Positions 51,425-60,465 of a DNA stretch of 64,000 nt are shown piece by piece. The DNA lies in NCBI RefSeq assembly GCF_050563535.1, contig NZ_JBNXUO010000002.1, positions 254,161 to 318,160 of the forward strand, read 5' to 3'. The notes under the pieces were generated by a model. That model searched no databases. It saw only the letters and a list, made by a program, of their open reading frames with translations, and was not told where the DNA came from. A program made the position numbers and the translations under genes. This stretch comes from Falsiroseomonas sp050563535. Its GTDB lineage: Bacteria; Pseudomonadota; Alphaproteobacteria; Acetobacterales; Acetobacteraceae. How positions within the stretch are numbered: position 1 is the first letter of the stretch; every line of letters begins with the position of its first letter.

Positions 51425-53215
51425 ATGCCGGTCTGGGTCGCCGCCACCGAGGCGGTGGTGGATGCACGGCTGTTCGCGATCGAGCCCAGCATCACCCGTT
51501 GGCAGCGGCTGGAGGTGTCGCCCGCCGCCCTGGACATGGCGCCGGGCCTCGATGCGCGGATCGCCGACCCGCTCTGGATGGTTGGCCGGCAGTGGCAGTT
51601 CGCGGAGCTGCTGGGCAACGACGCGGGCACGCCGGTATCGGCGACCCTCGCCTGGCAGTCGGGGCCGCTGTCGGTCGCGGGCGGGGGCGCGGTGGACGGG
51701 GCTGCACCCATCGAGCCGCGGGTGGAGGCCGAGCCGGCGCGCGCCGCCTATGCCGCGCTGGCGGCGGAGGCGGGGATCGATTTCGGCCGCGCCCTGGCGC
51801 TGGAAGGCGCGGCGGAGGTGCTGCCGCTCTTCCGCGCCGCATTCCCCTTCGCGTTGCCAGACCCCGGCGAGGCCGGGGCGCGGGACCTGGCGGGGCGGCG
51901 CTTCCGCGCCCTGGCGGCGGGCGGGGCGCTGGACGGCGCGCTGCTGGCGGCGGCACTGGCCGAGGCCGAGGCAGGCGCGGGCGGCCCGGCGCTGCCCGCG
52001 GCGGTGACGCTGCCGGACGGGATGCAGAACGCGGTGCTGCGCGCCGCCACCGCCTGGCGCGCCCATTGGGCGACGCTGTTCGTCGACCCGGACGGGACCG
52101 CGCGCTGGGAAGCGGCGGCCCTGGCCTATCGCTTCGCGCTGGAGACGACCGAGCCGGATGGCCGGGTCACGCCGTTGCCGGCCGATGCCTATGCGGATGG
52201 CCGGCTGGACTGGTGGTCCTTCGACCAGGCGGCCGGCGCCGGCGGCGGCGGTGCGGCGGCGCGCAGCGTCACACGGCTGCCGGCGCCGGTGACCTTCGCG
52301 GGGATGCCGGCCGACCGCTACTGGGAGATGGAGCTGGGCGGCGCGCCGCTTTCGGGCGTGTCGGCCGGCCCGGCCGGCATCGCGACGATGCTGGCACTGG
52401 AATTCATGCTGATCTCCGGCAATGACTGGTTCCAGCTGCCGCTGCGCCTGCCCTATGGCACCGCCTGCCGCGTCACCGGCCTGACCGTCACCGACTGCTT
52501 CGGCATCGTCCAGGCGGTCGGCCGGGCAGGGACGGGCACCGGCGGCTGGGCGATGTTCGACCCGACGCTGCGGGACGGCGCGGAGGAGCCCCTGTTCCTG
52601 CTGCCCTCTGTCACTGCCGGCACGCTGGAAGGCGACCCGATCGAGGAGGTGACGCTGTTCCGTGACGAGGCGGCGAACCTTGCCTGGGCGGTGGAGCGCA
52701 GGCTGCCGGGCCTCACCGCGGTGCCGCTCGACGGCAAGGCGCTGGCGGCGCCGGAAGGCGCGCTGCTGTGGCAGCGGCCGGAGGGAGAGGCGGAGCTGGA
52801 GGCGGCCGCGATCTATCGCCTGCAGAGCCCGGTGCCGCTGCGCTGGTTCCCGCTGGTGCCGGAAGCGGACCCCGAACGCGGCGGCGGCGTCCTGCTGCGG
52901 CTGCGCAGGCTGCGCCGGGTGGTGGCGGCGCCGTCCGATGCCGCCGGGCCGGATGCGGAACGCGCCCTGCTGCTGCGCGTGAACGAGGAGACGCCGCGCG
53001 CCGCCCTGCTGCGGGGGGAGGAGGGCGGCTTCGCGCTGCCGGAACAGGAAGTGCCGCGCGCCGGCCTGATCCTGACGCGGTCCTTCCAGTACGCGCGCGG
53101 GCCGGATGGTGCGCGCTTCCTGTGGCTCGGCCGGCGCAGGCGCACCGGCCGGGGTGAGGGGGCGAGCGGGCTGGCCTTCGACCTGCTCGACCCCGTGCGC
53201 CGGCCGGCGGGATGA
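51425..53215 (+). CDS. Uncharacterised protein (596 aa) of the DUF6603 cluster
   Basis: 596 residues, three bases after the previous stop. The N-terminal region has IEPSITRWQRLEVSP, then DPLWMVGRQWQFAELLG and NDAGTPVSA, a well-conserved-looking block. Later RPLPADAY-type segments, WWSFDQAAG, MPADRYWEMELGGAPLSGVS and a tail LLDPVRRP. Mostly beta-rich, no signal peptide, no membrane helix. Last gene of the five-gene operon; converges on the AapJ-like gene. Confidence 0.78.
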   Translation: MPVWVAATEAVVDARLFAIEPSITRWQRLEVSPAALDMAPGLDARIADPLWMVGRQWQFAELLGNDAGTPVSATLAWQSGPLSVAGGGAVDGAAPIEPRVEAEPARAAYAALAAEAGIDFGRALALEGAAEVLPLFRAAFPFALPDPGEAGARDLAGRRFRALAAGGALDGALLAAALAEAEAGAGGPALPAAVTLPDGMQNAVLRAATAWRAHWATLFVDPDGTARWEAAALAYRFALETTEPDGRVTPLPADAYADGRLDWWSFDQAAGAGGGGAAARSVTRLPAPVTFAGMPADRYWEMELGGAPLSGVSAGPAGIATMLALEFMLISGNDWFQLPLRLPYGTACRVTGLTVTDCFGIVQAVGRAGTGTGGWAMFDPTLRDGAEEPLFLLPSVTAGTLEGDPIEEVTLFRDEAANLAWAVERRLPGLTAVPLDGKALAAPEGALLWQRPEGEAELEAAAIYRLQSPVPLRWFPLVPEADPERGGGVLLRLRRLRRVVAAPSDAAGPDAERALLLRVNEETPRAALLRGEEGGFALPEQEVPRAGLILTRSFQYARGPDGARFLWLGRRRRTGRGEGASGLAFDLLDPVRRPAG

Positions 53216-53249
53216 AGGCGCCGCGCCCGCATCCCGCCGCCCCGGCGGC

Positions 53250-54269
53250 TCAGCGCAGCGGCCAGGAATACATCAGGCCGCCGCGGGTCCAGAGGTCGTT
53301 CGCGCCGCGCGGCAGGCCGATCGGCGTGTTCGGGCCGATGGTGCGCTCATAGAGCTCGCCATAGTTGCCGACAGCGCGGATCGCGTCGTAGAGCCAGCTC
53401 GGCTGGAGCTTGATGGCCTGGCCGAGATCCGGGATCGTGCCGAGCAGGCGGCGGATCTGCGGGTTCTGGCTGGTGGCGCGCAGCTGCTCGGCGTTCTGGC
53501 TGGTGACGCCGAGCTCCTCCGCCTCGATCAGGCCGAACAGCACCCAGCGCACCACGTCGAACCATTCCTGGTCGTCGCGCCGCACGACGGGGCCGTAGGG
53601 CTCCTTCGAGAAGCGCTGCTCCAGGATCACGTAGTCGTTCGGGCTGGCGAACTGGCTGCGCAGCGCGGCGAGCTGCGTGGCGTCGGTGCCGATGGCGTCG
53701 CAGCGGCCGGCCTGCAGGGCCTGCGCGTTGTCCTGCATCCTCTCCTGCAGGACCGGCGTGAAGCGGATGCCGGCGGCGCGGAATGCGTCCGTCGTCACCA
53801 GCTCGTTCGTGGTGCCGGGCGACAGGCAGACGGTCATGCCGTCCATCCCGCGCAGGTCGCGCACGCCGGCATCGCGCCGCACCATGAAGCCGTGGCCGTC
53901 GTACAGGTTCACGCCCACCATGCGCAGGCCGATATTGGTGTCGCGCGTCATGGTCAGGGTGGTCTGGCGGATCAGCACGTCGATCTCGCCCGATTGCAGC
54001 GCGGTGAAGCGCTGCACCGCGGTCAGCGGCACGAAGCGCACCTTGTTGGCGTCGCCCAGCACGGCCGCGGCGACGGCGCGGCAGAGATCGGCGTCCATGC
54101 CGCGCCAGACGCCCTGGCTGTCCGGCAGGGAGAAGCCGGCGATGCCGACATTCACCCCGCAGGCGAGGATGCCGCGCTGGCGCACGCCGTCCAGCGTCGC
54201 GCCCGCCTGGGCGGTGCCGCCCCAGCACAGGAGCGCCGCGGCCGCGGCGGCGAGCATTCGTCGGAACAT
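53250..54269 (-). CDS. General L-amino-acid ABC transporter substrate-binding protein (AapJ-like)
   Basis: 339 residues with signal peptide (RMLAAAAAALLCWGGTAQA). AapJ/BztA features: RGILACGVNVGIAGFSLPDS, GMDADLCRAVAAAVLGD, RFTALQSGEIDVLIRQTTLT, PYGPVVRRDDQEWFDVVRW, and GLMYSWPLR at the end. It stands alone: no aapQMP-type permease or ATPase gene adjoins it, so it may feed a transporter encoded elsewhere. Confidence 0.92.
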   Translation of the reverse strand: MFRRMLAAAAAALLCWGGTAQAGATLDGVRQRGILACGVNVGIAGFSLPDSQGVWRGMDADLCRAVAAAVLGDANKVRFVPLTAVQRFTALQSGEIDVLIRQTTLTMTRDTNIGLRMVGVNLYDGHGFMVRRDAGVRDLRGMDGMTVCLSPGTTNELVTTDAFRAAGIRFTPVLQERMQDNAQALQAGRCDAIGTDATQLAALRSQFASPNDYVILEQRFSKEPYGPVVRRDDQEWFDVVRWVLFGLIEAEELGVTSQNAEQLRATSQNPQIRRLLGTIPDLGQAIKLQPSWLYDAIRAVGNYGELYERTIGPNTPIGLPRGANDLWTRGGLMYSWPLR

Positions 54270-54387
54270 GTCTGGTTTCCTTCAGCGGTGGCCGTTGGTT
54301 CGGCTGGGACGACGCTACAGCATCGCGCGCCGGCGCGTCAGCGCCCCCGTCCGTCGCCGCGCCAGCGTTCCCCGGGTCGGTGCCGCG

Positions 54388-55455
54388 TCAGGACGGCTCG
54401 AGCCCGAGGCCCGGTCCTGCGGGCAGGTCCATGCAGCCGTCCCGCACCGCCAGCGCCGTGCCGTAGGGCGGGTGGTCGAGGTCGGCGAAATAGACCTCGA
54501 TCGGTTGCTCCGCCTCCGCCGCGGCCAGGACGTGCAGCGTCGCCAGCAGGCCGGGGCCGAAATAGGGGGAATGGGGCACCACCGCGCAGCCCGCGTCGCG
54601 CGCCAGGGCCGCCACCGCGACCAGCGCGGAGACGCCGCCATGCTTGGTGGCGCTCGGCTGCGCGACATCGACCGCGCCGGCGGCGAACAGGCGCCGGAAA
54701 TCCTCGACCCCGCCGAGGTTCTCGCCCGCCGCGATGGGACAGCGCGCGGCGGCGCGCACGCGTGCCATGCCGTCCAACGCCTCCGGCGGCCAGGTCGGTT
54801 CCTCCACCCAGCGGATCCCGAGCGGCGCGACGGAGTCGCAGAAGCGGATCGCGTCCTCCGGATCGTCCCAGGCGCAGTTGATGTCGAGCATCAGCGGCAA
54901 CCCGGGCGCCGCCCGCCGCGCCGCGAGGATGCAGTCCGGGTCGATCTCGTGCAGCTTTATGGCGCGATAGCCGCGGCGCACCGCCTCGGCCGCGTTGCGC
55001 GCCACGTCCTCCGCCACGCCGTAGCGCAGCAGGCTGGCATAGGCCGGCACGCGGCCGCGCGCCGCGCGGCCCAGCAGCGCGTGCAGCGGCCGGCCGGCGC
55101 GGCGGCCCGCGATGTCCCACAGCGCGATGTCGATGGCGGAGATGCCGAAGGTCACCGGCCCGTTGCGGCCGTAGTTGTGCAGCCGCCGGCGCAGCATCCG
55201 GCCGATGCCGTCGATGTCGCGCGAATCCTGCCCGATGCAGGCCGGCGCGACCAGCCGTTCCACCGCGTCCTGCGTCGTGCGGGCCAGGCTGAAGCCGAAG
55301 CCCTCGCCCCAGCCATGCAGCCCGTCCTCGGTCTCGACGCGGACGAGCAGCGTTTCCATCCCGCGCAGGCCGAGATTGCCGCCAGTCGAGGCGGCGCCCG
55401 CGGCGTGGCGGAAGCCGGTGCGGTGCAGCCGGCATTCGATGCGCGCGATCCTCAT
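54388..55455 (-). CDS. Mandelate racemase/muconate lactonizing enzyme family protein
   Basis: 355 residues from ATG 55455. Enolase superfamily: N-terminal capping domain (RMRIARIECR-type start, LVRVETEDGLHGWGEGF), barrel with AIKLHEIDPD (K-x-H in place of K-x-K), metal ligands in MLDINCAWDD, WVEEPTWPPE and AGENLGG, then a histidine in VPHSPYFGPG. It abstracts a proton alpha to a carboxylate; the acid-sugar dehydratase subgroup is plausible. Divergent from the Bug gene by about 90 bases. Confidence 0.88.
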   Translation of the reverse strand: MRIARIECRLHRTGFRHAAGAASTGGNLGLRGMETLLVRVETEDGLHGWGEGFGFSLARTTQDAVERLVAPACIGQDSRDIDGIGRMLRRRLHNYGRNGPVTFGISAIDIALWDIAGRRAGRPLHALLGRAARGRVPAYASLLRYGVAEDVARNAAEAVRRGYRAIKLHEIDPDCILAARRAAPGLPLMLDINCAWDDPEDAIRFCDSVAPLGIRWVEEPTWPPEALDGMARVRAAARCPIAAGENLGGVEDFRRLFAAGAVDVAQPSATKHGGVSALVAVAALARDAGCAVVPHSPYFGPGLLATLHVLAAAEAEQPIEVYFADLDHPPYGTALAVRDGCMDLPAGPGLGLEPS

Positions 55456-55545
55456 GCGTGCCGACCCTCCGCTTCCGCCGCCCGCCGGCTTCGCCGATAC
55501 TGGCACCGCCGCGCGGCGCGCAGAAGCCGGCGGGGAGGGGACACC

Positions 55546-56523
55546 ATGCCGATACTGCCGAAGCGCATCGCCGCCGCCTGCCTGCTCGCCACGCTCGCGG
55601 TGCTGCCCGCCGCCGCGCAGGACGCCTTCCCGAACCGGCCGGTCCGCTTCGTCGTGCCCTTCGCCGCGGGCGGGCCGAGCGACATCGTCGCGCGCATCAT
55701 GGCGCCGCGCATGGCCGCCACGCTCGGCCAGCCGGTCGTGGTGGAGAACCGCGCGGGGGCCGGCGGCGTCACCGGCGTGGACCTGACCGCGAAGGCCGCG
55801 CCGGACGGCTACACCTTCGCCATCGGCAGCGCCGGAGCACTGGCGATCTCGCCCAATCTCGGCCGCGGCACGCCCTATGACCCGCTGCGCGACCTGGCGC
55901 CGATCACGCTCGGCGTGCTGGTGCCGGAACCGGTGGTGGTGCCCGCCGCATCCCCCTTCCGGACCTTGCAGGACCTGGTGGCCGGCGCGCGGGCCCGGCC
56001 GGGCGGGCTGAACTTCGGGTCGACCGGCAACGGCAGCATGCCGCACCTGGCGGCGGAACAGCTGCGCGCCGCGGCCGGGATCGACATCGTGCATGTCTCG
56101 TACAACAGCGGCGGGCAGCTCGCCACCGCGATACTGCGGAACGAGGTGCAGCTGGGCTTCGCGGACCTGCCGGTGCTGCTGGCGAACATCCAGGCGGGAT
56201 CGCTTCGCGCGCTGGCCGTCGGCACCGCGCAGCGCCTGTCCTGGCTGCCGGATGTGCCGACCTTCATCGAGGCCGGCCTGCCTTCAGTGGATGCGAGCAA
56301 CTGGCACGGGCTCGTCACCTCGTCGCGCGTGCCGGCCGGCCCGCTCGACCAGCTGCGCCGCGCCGCCATCGCCGCGTTGCAGGATGCCGAGGTGCGGCGC
56401 CTGCTCGACGCGCAGGGCGCCATCCCCGGCGGCAACGCGCCGGAGGAGTTCGGCGCCTTCATCGCGGCCGAGAACCGCAAGTGGGGCGAGGTGATCCGGC
56501 GGAACAACATCACCGCCGACTGA
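55546..56523 (+). CDS. Bug-family tripartite tricarboxylate transporter substrate-binding protein
   Basis: 325 residues, ribosome site GGGGAGGGG. Signal peptide cleaved near PAAAQ-D. Bug motifs: PNRPVRFVVPFAAGGPSDI, GQPVVVENRAGAGGV, APDGYTFAIGS, NFGSTGNGSMPHLAAEQL, VSYNSGGQLATAI, WLPDVPTFIEAGLP. It captures a carboxylate in the periplasm; the TctAB membrane genes are not nearby, which is common. It converges on the fold-IV aminotransferase homologue. Confidence 0.92.
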   Translation: MPILPKRIAAACLLATLAVLPAAAQDAFPNRPVRFVVPFAAGGPSDIVARIMAPRMAATLGQPVVVENRAGAGGVTGVDLTAKAAPDGYTFAIGSAGALAISPNLGRGTPYDPLRDLAPITLGVLVPEPVVVPAASPFRTLQDLVAGARARPGGLNFGSTGNGSMPHLAAEQLRAAAGIDIVHVSYNSGGQLATAILRNEVQLGFADLPVLLANIQAGSLRALAVGTAQRLSWLPDVPTFIEAGLPSVDASNWHGLVTSSRVPAGPLDQLRRAAIAALQDAEVRRLLDAQGAIPGGNAPEEFGAFIAAENRKWGEVIRRNNITAD

Positions 56524-56544
56524 CGCGCCGCGCCCGCCGCCCCT

Positions 56545-57459
56545 TCAGTCCGGGGCGCCGAGGAAGCTGCGATCGTAGAGGTCGGACAGCTGCGCGGTGA
56601 CCGGGCCCGGGGCATCCCCGGGCAGGCGGTGGCCATCCACCATCGCCACCCGCGTCACCCCGCCGAAGGTGCCGGTGACGAAGGCTTCCTCGGCCGAATA
56701 GACCTCAGCCAGGGTGAAGTCCTCCTGCCGGCAGGGGATGCCGTGGGCGGCGCAGAGTGCGATCACCTTGGCGCGGGTGATGCCCTTGAAGTTGAAGCGC
56801 CCCGTCGAGGTCACCACGGCGCCGTCGCGCACGATGAAGAAATTGGTGCTGTTGCAGCTCGCCACGAAGCCCAGCGGGTCCAGCATCAGCGCCTCATGCG
56901 CGCCGGCCTGGATGGCCTGGAGCAGCGGCTGGATGAGGTTGAGGCGGCTGTGCGAGTTGAGCCGCAGGTCGAAGACGTCGGGCTGCGAGCAGCGGAAGGT
57001 GGAGGTGAACAGCTTCAGCCCCGCGCGCTTCAGCCCGGGGTCCGGCATCTTGTACTCGGCCGTCACTACGATGGTCGGGCGGCCGAGCGCGTTGCGCGGG
57101 TCCTGGTGGACCGTCTTCTTCTCGCCCCGCGTCACCATCAGGCGGAGATGCGCGCCATGCGTCATCCCGTTGCCGGCGCAGGTCTCCTCCAGGATGCGGC
57201 GCATGCCGGCCGGCTCCACGCCGATGTCGAGCGCGATGGCGCGCGCGCCCTCGTAGAGCCGCTTCAGGTGTTCGTCGACGAGGACGAGCCGCCCGTGGCT
57301 GAGGCGTATCCCCTCCCACACGCCGTCGCCGAGGCCGAAGCCGGCATCGAAGATGGAGACGACGGCCTGTTCCCGCGGGACCAGCCGGCCATTCAGCCAG
57401 ATGCGGACCTGCGCGTTGCGCGGGTCCTCGGCCGGGGTCTGCGCGCCCTTGCTCTCCAT
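56545..57459 (-). CDS. Aminotransferase class IV homologue lacking the expected PLP lysine
   Basis: 304 residues. Class IV fold features: WLNGRLVPREQAVVSIFDAG, GLGDGVWEGIRLSHGRLVLV, LRLMVTRGEK, AGAHEALMLDPLGFVASCNS, TNFFIVRDGAVVTS, EVYSAEEAFVTGTFGGVTRV. Where BCAT/DAAT enzymes have the PLP lysine (I-K-S-L-N) this protein has L-N-S-H-S-R (Asn168, Arg172). Either the lysine is elsewhere or the protein is not a normal PLP enzyme. It lies 13 bases upstream of an amino-acid ABC ATPase on the same strand. Confidence 0.84.
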   Translation of the reverse strand: MESKGAQTPAEDPRNAQVRIWLNGRLVPREQAVVSIFDAGFGLGDGVWEGIRLSHGRLVLVDEHLKRLYEGARAIALDIGVEPAGMRRILEETCAGNGMTHGAHLRLMVTRGEKKTVHQDPRNALGRPTIVVTAEYKMPDPGLKRAGLKLFTSTFRCSQPDVFDLRLNSHSRLNLIQPLLQAIQAGAHEALMLDPLGFVASCNSTNFFIVRDGAVVTSTGRFNFKGITRAKVIALCAAHGIPCRQEDFTLAEVYSAEEAFVTGTFGGVTRVAMVDGHRLPGDAPGPVTAQLSDLYDRSFLGAPD

Positions 57460-57472
57460 GGGCTGCGTCCTT

Positions 57473-58243
57473 TCAGAAGGCGAAGGTGGAATGGCGGCCG
57501 ATGAAGGCCCGCGTGCGTTCCTGCCGCGGATGCTTCAGCACCTGCTCGGGCGTGCCTTCCTCGTGGATGCGGCCGTCATGCAGGAACAGGACGCGCGTGG
57601 CGAAGTGGTAGGCGAAGCCCAGCTCATGCGTGACGAGGAGCATGGTGCGGCCTTCGCGCGACAGCGCCAGGATGGCGTCCAGCACCTCGCCCACCAGCTC
57701 GGGGTCGAGGGCGGAGGTCGGCTCGTCGAACAGAAGCATCTCCGGCTCCATCGCCAGGGCGCGGGCGATGGCGACGCGCTGCTGCTGGCCGCCGGAGAGG
57801 CGGGAGGGATACTGCCCGGCCTTGTCCGCAAGCCCGACCCTGGACAGGTGCCGCGCGGCACGTTCCGCCGCCTCCCGCCGCGGCAGGCCGAGCACGGAGA
57901 CCGGGCCCTCCGCCACGTTCTCCGCCGCCGTCATGTGGGGAAAGAGGTTGAACTGCTGGAAGATCATCCCGATCCGCGTCCGCAGGCGGCAGAGCGCCGC
58001 CTCGCGGTAGCGGATGCCGGAGCGCGTCGCCTCCCCCACCGGCTCCCCGTCCAGCACCACCCGCCCGGCGGTCGGCAGCTCCATGAAGTTGATGCAGCGG
58101 AGCAGCGTGCTCTTGCCAGAGCCGGAGGACCCGAGGATGGCGATGCGTTCGCCGCGCGCCACGGTCAGGTCGATGCCGGCCAGCACCTCATGCGTGCCGA
58201 AGCTTTTCCGCAAGCCCTCCAGCCGCAGCACCTCCTCGGCCAT
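57473..58243 (-). CDS. Polar amino-acid ABC transporter ATP-binding protein
   Basis: 256 residues from ATG 58243. Walker A GSSGSGKST, Q-loop MIFQQFNLFPHM, signature LSGGQQQRVAIARAL, Walker B MLLFDEPTSALDPE, switch His VTHELGFAY. Second GlnQ-type ATPase of the window; works with the two permeases and the binding protein that follow on the map. Confidence 0.94.
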   Translation of the reverse strand: MAEEVLRLEGLRKSFGTHEVLAGIDLTVARGERIAILGSSGSGKSTLLRCINFMELPTAGRVVLDGEPVGEATRSGIRYREAALCRLRTRIGMIFQQFNLFPHMTAAENVAEGPVSVLGLPRREAAERAARHLSRVGLADKAGQYPSRLSGGQQQRVAIARALAMEPEMLLFDEPTSALDPELVGEVLDAILALSREGRTMLLVTHELGFAYHFATRVLFLHDGRIHEEGTPEQVLKHPRQERTRAFIGRHSTFAF

Positions 58244-58245
58244 CG

Positions 58246-58914
58246 TCAGCTTCCCCTCGCGGCCAGGCGGCGTTCCAGCAGCAGCGCGGCCAGCGTGCCG
58301 GGATAGATCAGGACGAAGTAGATCACCGCCACAACCGTGAAGGTCTCGAGCGGGAGGAAGCTCTGCGTGCTGAGCGTGCGCGCCTCGTGCATCAGTTCGT
58401 GCACGGTGATGACGGAGGCGATGGAGGTCATCTTCGCAAGCTCCACCGCGCGGTTGGTGAAGGCGGGCACCATCCGGCGCACCGCTTGCGGCAGGATGAT
58501 GCGCCGCATCAGCGTCCAGTAGGACATGCCGAGCGCGCGCCCCGCTTCCCACTGCCCCGCCGTGATGGATTGCAGCCCGCCGCGGTAGATCTCCGCGCAG
58601 TAGGCGGTGGTGTTGAGGCAGAGGCCGAGGCTGGCGGCGACGAAGGGCGAGACCTGGATGCCCGTCAGCACCGGGAAGGCGTAGTAGAACCAGACCAGCT
58701 GCACCAGCACCGGCGTGTTGCGGAACACCTCGATATAGGCGGTGGCCGGCCAGTTCAGCCAGCGCCGCCGCGACCCGCGCGCGATGCCGAGGAACAGGCC
58801 CGCGGCCATCGCCATGACGAAGGCGATGGCCCATAGCGCGGCGGTCAGCCGCACCCCGCGCAGCAGCAGGTCGGAGTTGGAGAGGATCTCCGCGAAGTCG
58901 AACTCGTATTCCAT
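58246..58914 (-). CDS. Polar amino-acid ABC transporter permease
   Basis: 222 residues from ATG 58914. TM helices and EAA loop EIYRGGLQSITAGQWEAGRA / LGMSYWTLMRRIILPQAVRR. Start and stop abut or overlap its neighbours, with the other permease encoded immediately before it. Confidence 0.93.
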   Translation of the reverse strand: MEYEFDFAEILSNSDLLLRGVRLTAALWAIAFVMAMAAGLFLGIARGSRRRWLNWPATAYIEVFRNTPVLVQLVWFYYAFPVLTGIQVSPFVAASLGLCLNTTAYCAEIYRGGLQSITAGQWEAGRALGMSYWTLMRRIILPQAVRRMVPAFTNRAVELAKMTSIASVITVHELMHEARTLSTQSFLPLETFTVVAVIYFVLIYPGTLAALLLERRLAARGS

Positions 58915-59582
58915 CACCGGTGGCCGCGGCGCAGCACCGCTTCCACGTAGCGCATGCCGAGGCTGGCGGCGAAGAGAACGAGGAAGAACAGCACCGCCAC
59001 CGCCGTGTAGGTCTCGAGCGGGCGGAAGCTGCGGGAGGCGATGACCATCGCGCGGTACAGCAGCTCGCCGTAGGCGAGCGTTGCGGCAAGCGCGGTGGTC
59101 TTCACCAGCTCGAAGCTGCGCTCCATCAGCGGCGGGATCATGCGGCGCACCGCCTGCGGCAGTATGATGCGCCGCATCAGCCGCGCCTCGCTCATCCCGA
59201 GCGCGCGGCCGGCTTCCCATTGCCCCCGCTCGACCGAGACGATGCCGCCGCGGAAGATCTCGGCGAAGAAGGCGCCGGACTGGACGGACAGGGCCAGCAG
59301 CGCGGCGGCGAAGGGGCTCATGCTGACGCCGATCAGGATGGGCAGGCCGAAGAAGTACCAGAAGAAATGCACCAGCGGCGGCGTGTTCCGGTAGAACTCG
59401 ATCACCGCCAGCGCCGGCAGCGAGACCAGGCGCGAGCGCGACAGCCGCAGCAGCGCCAGCGCCAGCCCGAGCCCGAGGCCGAGCAGGATCGACCAGGCCG
59501 ACAGCCACAGCGTATTGCCGAGCCCTTCCAGCAGCGGCCCGGCGTCGCGCCAGACCGGGGAGAAGTCCCACTGGTAGCTCAT
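58914..59582 (-). CDS. Polar amino-acid ABC transporter permease
   Basis: 222 residues. Helices plus EAA loop EIFRGGIVSVERGQWEAGRA / LGMSEARLMRRIILPQAVRR. Nearly the same length and EAA sequence as the next permease, indicating an old duplication and a heterodimeric channel. Confidence 0.93.
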   Translation of the reverse strand: MSYQWDFSPVWRDAGPLLEGLGNTLWLSAWSILLGLGLGLALALLRLSRSRLVSLPALAVIEFYRNTPPLVHFFWYFFGLPILIGVSMSPFAAALLALSVQSGAFFAEIFRGGIVSVERGQWEAGRALGMSEARLMRRIILPQAVRRMIPPLMERSFELVKTTALAATLAYGELLYRAMVIASRSFRPLETYTAVAVLFFLVLFAASLGMRYVEAVLRRGHR

Positions 59583-59604
59583 CCCCCGGTCCGCCGCCGC
59601 GGGA

Positions 59605-60465
59605 TCAGCCGCGGTTCTGCCACGTCTCCCGCGTGACCGGAGGCGCGCTGCCCGGCTCGATCCCGCGGAAGGTCAGGTAGTCCTCGTAGATCTTCTGCGT
59701 CTCCCCGGTGGTGTACATGTGCGCCATGGCGAGGCCGAGCCAGTCCCGCCAGGACTTGTCGGCCTCTCGCCGCACGCCGGCAGAGGTCGCGGCGGCGCGG
59801 AAGGGCTCGGGCAGCAGCACCGTCCCGCGGCGGACGCGGGCGCGCAGCATGACCAGCGCCGGGTGGAACAGGGAGATGGCATCGACCCGCCCGGCCTGGA
59901 ACGCCGCCGCCGTCTCGTCGGCCGAGGGGAAGCGTTCGATCTGCGCGCGCGGCAGGCGCGCCGTCACGTCCCGGTCCGGCGAGGTGCCGAGCACGACGCC
60001 GATGCGCAGCTCCGGCTTGTTCGCGTCTTCCCAGGTGCGGATGGTCAGGCCCGGGCGGACCAGCAGGCCCTGCGCGTAGAAGAACATGGGCTGCGAGGGG
60101 AAGTCGATCGCCAGCGCGCGCTGCGGCGTGGCGTCGAGGACGAACATCACGTCGAACTGGTTTGCCTGCAGCCCCGCCACCGCGTTGCCCCAGGTGGTCT
60201 CGACCGGAACCGGACGCACGCCGAGTTCACGGGCGAGGGCGACGCCGACGCCCCAGCCGATGCCGTGCCATTCGTTGCTGCGCTGGTCGCGGAAGAACCA
60301 GGGCTCGCCGGGCGCGACGCCGATCCGCAGCTCGCCGCGGTCGCGGATCGCCTGGAGCGTGTTCGCGCCCGCGCCCTGCGCGGCGGCCGGCAGGGCCGGC
60401 GCGGCCGCGAGCATCGCGGCGCCGCCGCCCAGCATGGCCCTCCGGCCGGAATCCTTCGCTGCCAT
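59605..60465 (-). CDS. Polar amino-acid ABC transporter substrate-binding protein
   Basis: 286 residues from ATG 60465. Twin-arginine start (DSGRRAMLGGGAAMLAAAP), so export may be by Tat. Family-3 binding protein: IRDRGELRIGVAPGEPWFFR, GWGVGVALARELGVRPVPVE, NQFDVMFVLDATPQRALAID. First gene of the second amino-acid ABC operon. Confidence 0.9.
   Translation of the reverse strand: MAAKDSGRRAMLGGGAAMLAAAPALPAAAQGAGANTLQAIRDRGELRIGVAPGEPWFFRDQRSNEWHGIGWGVGVALARELGVRPVPVETTWGNAVAGLQANQFDVMFVLDATPQRALAIDFPSQPMFFYAQGLLVRPGLTIRTWEDANKPELRIGVVLGTSPDRDVTARLPRAQIERFPSADETAAAFQAGRVDAISLFHPALVMLRARVRRGTVLLPEPFRAAATSAGVRREADKSWRDWLGLAMAHMYTTGETQKIYEDYLTFRGIEPGSAPPVTRETWQNRG

Noticed and set aside
37029..53215. 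Prophage, contractile injection system or Tc-toxin locus
   Set aside because: No sheath, tube, baseplate, terminase, integrase, ATPase or Rhs/TcB-type genes are present, and the base composition equals that of the neighbours.
53216..53249. Strong Rho-independent terminator between the convergent giant operon and the AapJ-like gene
   Set aside because: The 34 bases are GC-rich but lack a stable stem followed by a T-run.
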